A stretch of 63,323 bases of DNA from an uncultured Selenomonas sp. (lineage in GTDB: Bacteria > Bacillota > Negativicutes > Selenomonadales > Selenomonadaceae). The stretch lies in contig CAMVGU010000019.1 of NCBI GenBank assembly GCA_947167105.1, positions 1-63,323 on the forward strand, written 5' to 3'. The notes beneath the pieces are model-generated. The model ran no database searches. It was not told the origin of the DNA and saw nothing but the letters and a program-made list of their open reading frames with translations. Both the position numbers and the translations under genes were made by a program. Shown piece by piece: positions 60,917 through 63,323 of this stretch. Each line of letters opens with the position of its first letter. Position 1 is the stretch's first letter.

Positions 60917-61079
60917 AGGGCGTGTTGATTAAATGAGCTTAGTCCAGATTTGTGGGGATTGGCTGTCCATGCAAGGCGACAAACCGCAGGCATAGTGGTG
61001 CTATGCTGAGGATTTGTCAACGCAGCAGGGGCAGTCAAGACCCATGAAGATGGGCTGAGTGAATTAATCAACACGCCCT
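60917..61079. repeat. MITE-like element, 163 bp, inverted ends AGGGCGTGTTGATTAA
   Basis: Sixteen-base perfect terminal inverted repeats (60917-60932, 61064-61079). Same family as 26948-27111, with a different interior. It lies upstream of the LtaS-like gene. Confidence 0.8.
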
Positions 61080-61344
61080 AACCGGCGGGGAAGTGCGGTG
61101 TCCTGGGGATTGGGTGTCTCGCGCCCCACATTCCGCAAGTGGTCGCACGAGTAGTGCAGCCTAAAGGACTAGCTTAGCGTCGACGAAGAACCATGGTTTT
61201 TCTGAAAGTACGAAATTTTCATTGGAGCAGGCAGGAAATTCTCTAATTATGCCGAATGTAAACAATAGTGAACATAAAATTAGCCGCAAATCAAGTGTTC
61301 TAAAAGCCCCAGAAAACCCATGGCATTATTTATGCTCGTAAGAC

Positions 61345-61504
61345 TCACCTGGCCGCTTGGCAAATAGGCAGGCCCGACGTATTGCCAAAGGAAGCCCTAT
61401 CCGTCGTTGCTGACGCCGTCAGGAAGCACGCAGGGGACACGGAGCAGTCCAACGACATCACCATGCTGGGGCTGAAGTATTTAGGAGGCAGCAATGGCAA
61501 GTGA
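61345..61504 (+). pseudogene. C-terminal remnant of a SpoIIE/RsbU-type phosphatase
   Basis: An open frame ending HAGDTEQSNDITMLGLKYLG, the typical last motif of PP2C phosphatases that dephosphorylate STAS proteins. Nothing of the catalytic domain is found upstream (61080-61344 holds no recognisable gene). Its stop overlaps the start of the following hydrolase gene by 11 bases, suggesting the two were once one operon. Confidence 0.55.
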
Positions 61505-62318
61505 AAACAATAAGATAATGTTGACTTGGCTGTTTATCGTCTGGCTGGCCTTGGCGCAAGTGACAGAAGCGCGTCAGGCGGTTTTTTCCATTCCAGGTGA
61601 TCATGGGGATTTGGCCGTAACTATGGTGACCCCGGATAACAGGAAAAAATATCCGCTGGTCATTCTCTGCCACGGGTTTTCAGGCAGCCAGGAAAAACCG
61701 ATTATCAGGGAGCTGGCAGCTGCTTTGGAGCGCAAAGGGATTGCAACCTTGCGCTTTGATTTCAACGGGCATGGCAAATCTCAGGGCAGATTTCAGGATA
61801 TGACGGTTCCCAATGAAATAGCGGATGCCAAAAAGGTATATGCCTATGTAAAGAATTTACCAGAGGTAACTTCCATATCATTGGCCGGTCACTCCCAGGG
61901 CGGAGTAGTGGCCGGTATGCTTGCCGGGGAACTGACGGCAAAGAAAATAAAAAGCCTTGTCTTGTTGTCGCCGGGTGCAATATTGCGTGAAGATACTCTG
62001 CGGGGCAATTTGTTCGGTTTTAAGTTTGACCCCCAGCAGCCTCCGGAATATTTAGAGATTTTTGGTGGACTAAAGGTTGGCAGAGACTATATCACCACGG
62101 CACAAGTGCTGCCGATTTTTGAAACCTCCGCAAAGTATCGCGGCAAAGTATGTATCATTCATGGCACCGGTGATGCACTGGTGCCTTACACCTGCAGCCT
62201 GCACTATCAGGAGATTTATCCTCGCAGCGAACTGCACTTGCTGAATGGTTATGACCATTCATATACACAAGGAGTGCAACAGGCAGTAGCCATTGCAGCG
62301 AACTTTTTGAGCAAATAG
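61494..62318 (+). CDS. secreted alpha/beta hydrolase (esterase-like)
   Basis: A 274-residue protein with a signal peptide (helix about 9-24, cleavage near TEA). The hydrolase fold has HGFSGSQEK (oxyanion region), the nucleophile in GHSQGG near residue 133, Asp in GTGDALVPY and His in GYDHSYT. It resembles cinnamoyl/feruloyl esterases of gut bacteria. TAGGAGG lies seven bases before the ATG. Substrate uncertain. Confidence 0.8.
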   Translation: MASENNKIMLTWLFIVWLALAQVTEARQAVFSIPGDHGDLAVTMVTPDNRKKYPLVILCHGFSGSQEKPIIRELAAALERKGIATLRFDFNGHGKSQGRFQDMTVPNEIADAKKVYAYVKNLPEVTSISLAGHSQGGVVAGMLAGELTAKKIKSLVLLSPGAILREDTLRGNLFGFKFDPQQPPEYLEIFGGLKVGRDYITTAQVLPIFETSAKYRGKVCIIHGTGDALVPYTCSLHYQEIYPRSELHLLNGYDHSYTQGVQQAVAIAANFLSK

Positions 62319-62329
62319 TGTCTGGCATG

Positions 62330-62441
62330 CTATGTTTATAACCAAATTTAACAAATAACGTTAAAAGTTTTAATAAACTTTGTTGCTCATTAACTACTCT
62401 CGACAAGCCGAGTAGGGGCAAGCCCTCACCAAGCAAGCGGT
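62330..62441 (-). other. tnpB downstream region, putative guide (omega/reRNA) scaffold and right end
   Basis: Behind the tnpB stop codon on the minus strand lie hairpins GAGGGCTTGCCC and CTACTCGGCTTGTCGAGAGTAG, then A/T-rich DNA. In the TnpB family this region makes the guide RNA and includes the element's right end. The exact end could not be fixed. Confidence 0.4.
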
Positions 62442-63323
62442 CTATGCAGCAACTACCACAACCGGACGTAGCACTACGCCCTCTATCCCGTCTGCCGAAA
62501 CATTCGGGAATACTTTCCTCAGAATCTGAAATGCTCCATTGACATCAGCGTTTATTAACCTGCCATCATTAGCCTTGAAAATTCCTCGATGAACGCGTCT
62601 GCTTTTGTCATAGTTTTTCTTAACCGGTTCTTCTCCATCCAGAAATGACGTACCGCTCGTATAGCTCTCCTCAGTGAGGAAGACTGCTATACCTTTCTCT
62701 TTAGCTTTGTACTCTATCATCTGGATTAGCCGCGCAAAGGGAAGCTGGACAAAATGCTGGTTTACCCGTTTGGACAGGCCGCTCTCCTGCTTCCATTCCT
62801 TGTTCTTGCCTATGACAATAGTTGAGATGTCCTGCCGGACACACTCCCCGATTATCAGCTTGCTCGCCTTGTGCATGTAATCGTCTATGCGGCGGTTCCT
62901 CTTTGCGGTCAGTCTGTTGGTTCGTGTCGAGGAATATCTGCCAGAGGTCATCATGCAGACACTTTTCCAGTAGGCAAGCTCTTTGTTGTAGAACTGGTTC
63001 GTAGATTTTGGCACTTTGCCATTTACGATCAGTGGTGCAGCTCCAGTATTGGTGGCCATCGTCAGCAGGTTGTCCACGCCAATGTCTATGCCTGCATATT
63101 TGCCGTTGTCCTCCATCTGTGGCACGGGCTTTATGGTATGGACAATTTCCATGACAATGTATGCACCGTGGGGGATGAACCTTACCTGCTGGAAGGTATC
63201 AAACTCCCTGCCATCGTCCTGTTGGTTGACAAACTTTGGCGCAACCTTAAACCCATTGAATGTTTTTGGGTTCAGTCCGTTTTCTTGTGGGATTCTGACT
63301 TGCACCCCAATATAGCAGTAAAT
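62442..63323 (-). CDS. tnpB: TnpB-type RNA-guided nuclease (IS200/IS605 family), 5' end outside window
   Basis: At least 293 C-terminal residues; the frame stays open to the window edge. RuvC motifs: GIDIGVDNLLTMATN (Asp), LTEESYTSGTSFLDGEE (Glu) and NADVNGAFQIL (Asp), so the nuclease site looks intact. The CxxC zinc-finger pairs of classic TnpB are absent, as in a known subgroup with a TSG/KxSFLDGE pattern. No TnpA (Y1 transposase) gene is within the window. Confidence 0.88.
   Translation of the reverse strand: MYCYIGVQVRIPQENGLNPKTFNGFKVAPKFVNQQDDGREFDTFQQVRFIPHGAYIVMEIVHTIKPVPQMEDNGKYAGIDIGVDNLLTMATNTGAAPLIVNGKVPKSTNQFYNKELAYWKSVCMMTSGRYSSTRTNRLTAKRNRRIDDYMHKASKLIIGECVRQDISTIVIGKNKEWKQESGLSKRVNQHFVQLPFARLIQMIEYKAKEKGIAVFLTEESYTSGTSFLDGEEPVKKNYDKSRRVHRGIFKANDGRLINADVNGAFQILRKVFPNVSADGIEGVVLRPVVVVAA

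Overview
The window looks like chromosomal DNA around the replication origin of a diderm Firmicute, most likely a Negativicute of the Selenomonas/Mitsuokella kind. This is inference from gene content, not a database match. The Firmicutes signals are the dnaA-dnaN-yaaA-recF-remB-gyrB series, the rpmH-rnpA-yidD-yidC-jag series, parAB with parS sites, and a DUF4446 protein. The outer membrane is implied by a two-partner secretion pair, an FhaC-like pore with an FhaB-like exoprotein. Genes are GC-rich. Intergenic spaces are full of dispersed palindromic repeats.

Layout: 0-7 kb is accessory, with a broken PIN-type toxin-antitoxin pair, a candidate type I toxin locus, the two-partner secretion operon, a TPR protein, a decayed nuclease gene and a HEPN-MNT module. 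7-16.3 kb holds a split B12-dependent methionine synthase, an odd methylase/HsdS-like fusion, three parS sites, parAB, DUF4446 and an M23 peptidase. 16.3-31 kb is accessory and metabolic: a double-glycine leader peptide, two mosaic AAA/PD-(D/E)XK paralogues, an MmeI-like restriction-modification protein, an OPT transporter, a second type I toxin candidate, an MFS pump, trxA-trxB, a STAS protein and a Uma2-like nuclease. 31-44 kb is the origin region, reading outward from oriC on both sides of dnaA. The usual dnaN-yaaA contact is broken by an amidase, a PTS permease and a RelB-YoeB pair.

44-58.5 kb holds an Rpn-type nuclease, a candidate small RNA, a YvyF-like protein and an Opp/Nik-type ABC transporter. 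The two ATPase genes of that transporter are separated by about 7 kb carrying four co-directional genes on the opposite strand. These encode a STAS-kinase fusion, a MATE exporter fused to an RsbW-like ATPase, a condensation/acetyltransferase-like protein, and a glycosyltransferase fused to a GH3 acyl-adenylase. The block is bracketed by inverted copies of one palindromic repeat. It is my best candidate for an undescribed system: a glycosylated, acylated or amidated product made by the last two proteins, exported by the MATE domain, and controlled by partner-switching domains built into the transporter and kinase. The right end has an LtaS-like sulfatase, a secreted hydrolase preceded by a SpoIIE-phosphatase remnant, and a TnpB gene cut by the window edge.

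At least five copies of a three-hairpin element of about 135-160 bp with compensatory base changes lie in the window, four of them just before a gene start or a parS site. Other repeat families (C/G-rich palindromes, 163-bp inverted-repeat elements, a GAAATCTTAGCGA family) fill most remaining gaps. No rRNA, tRNA or CRISPR array was seen.
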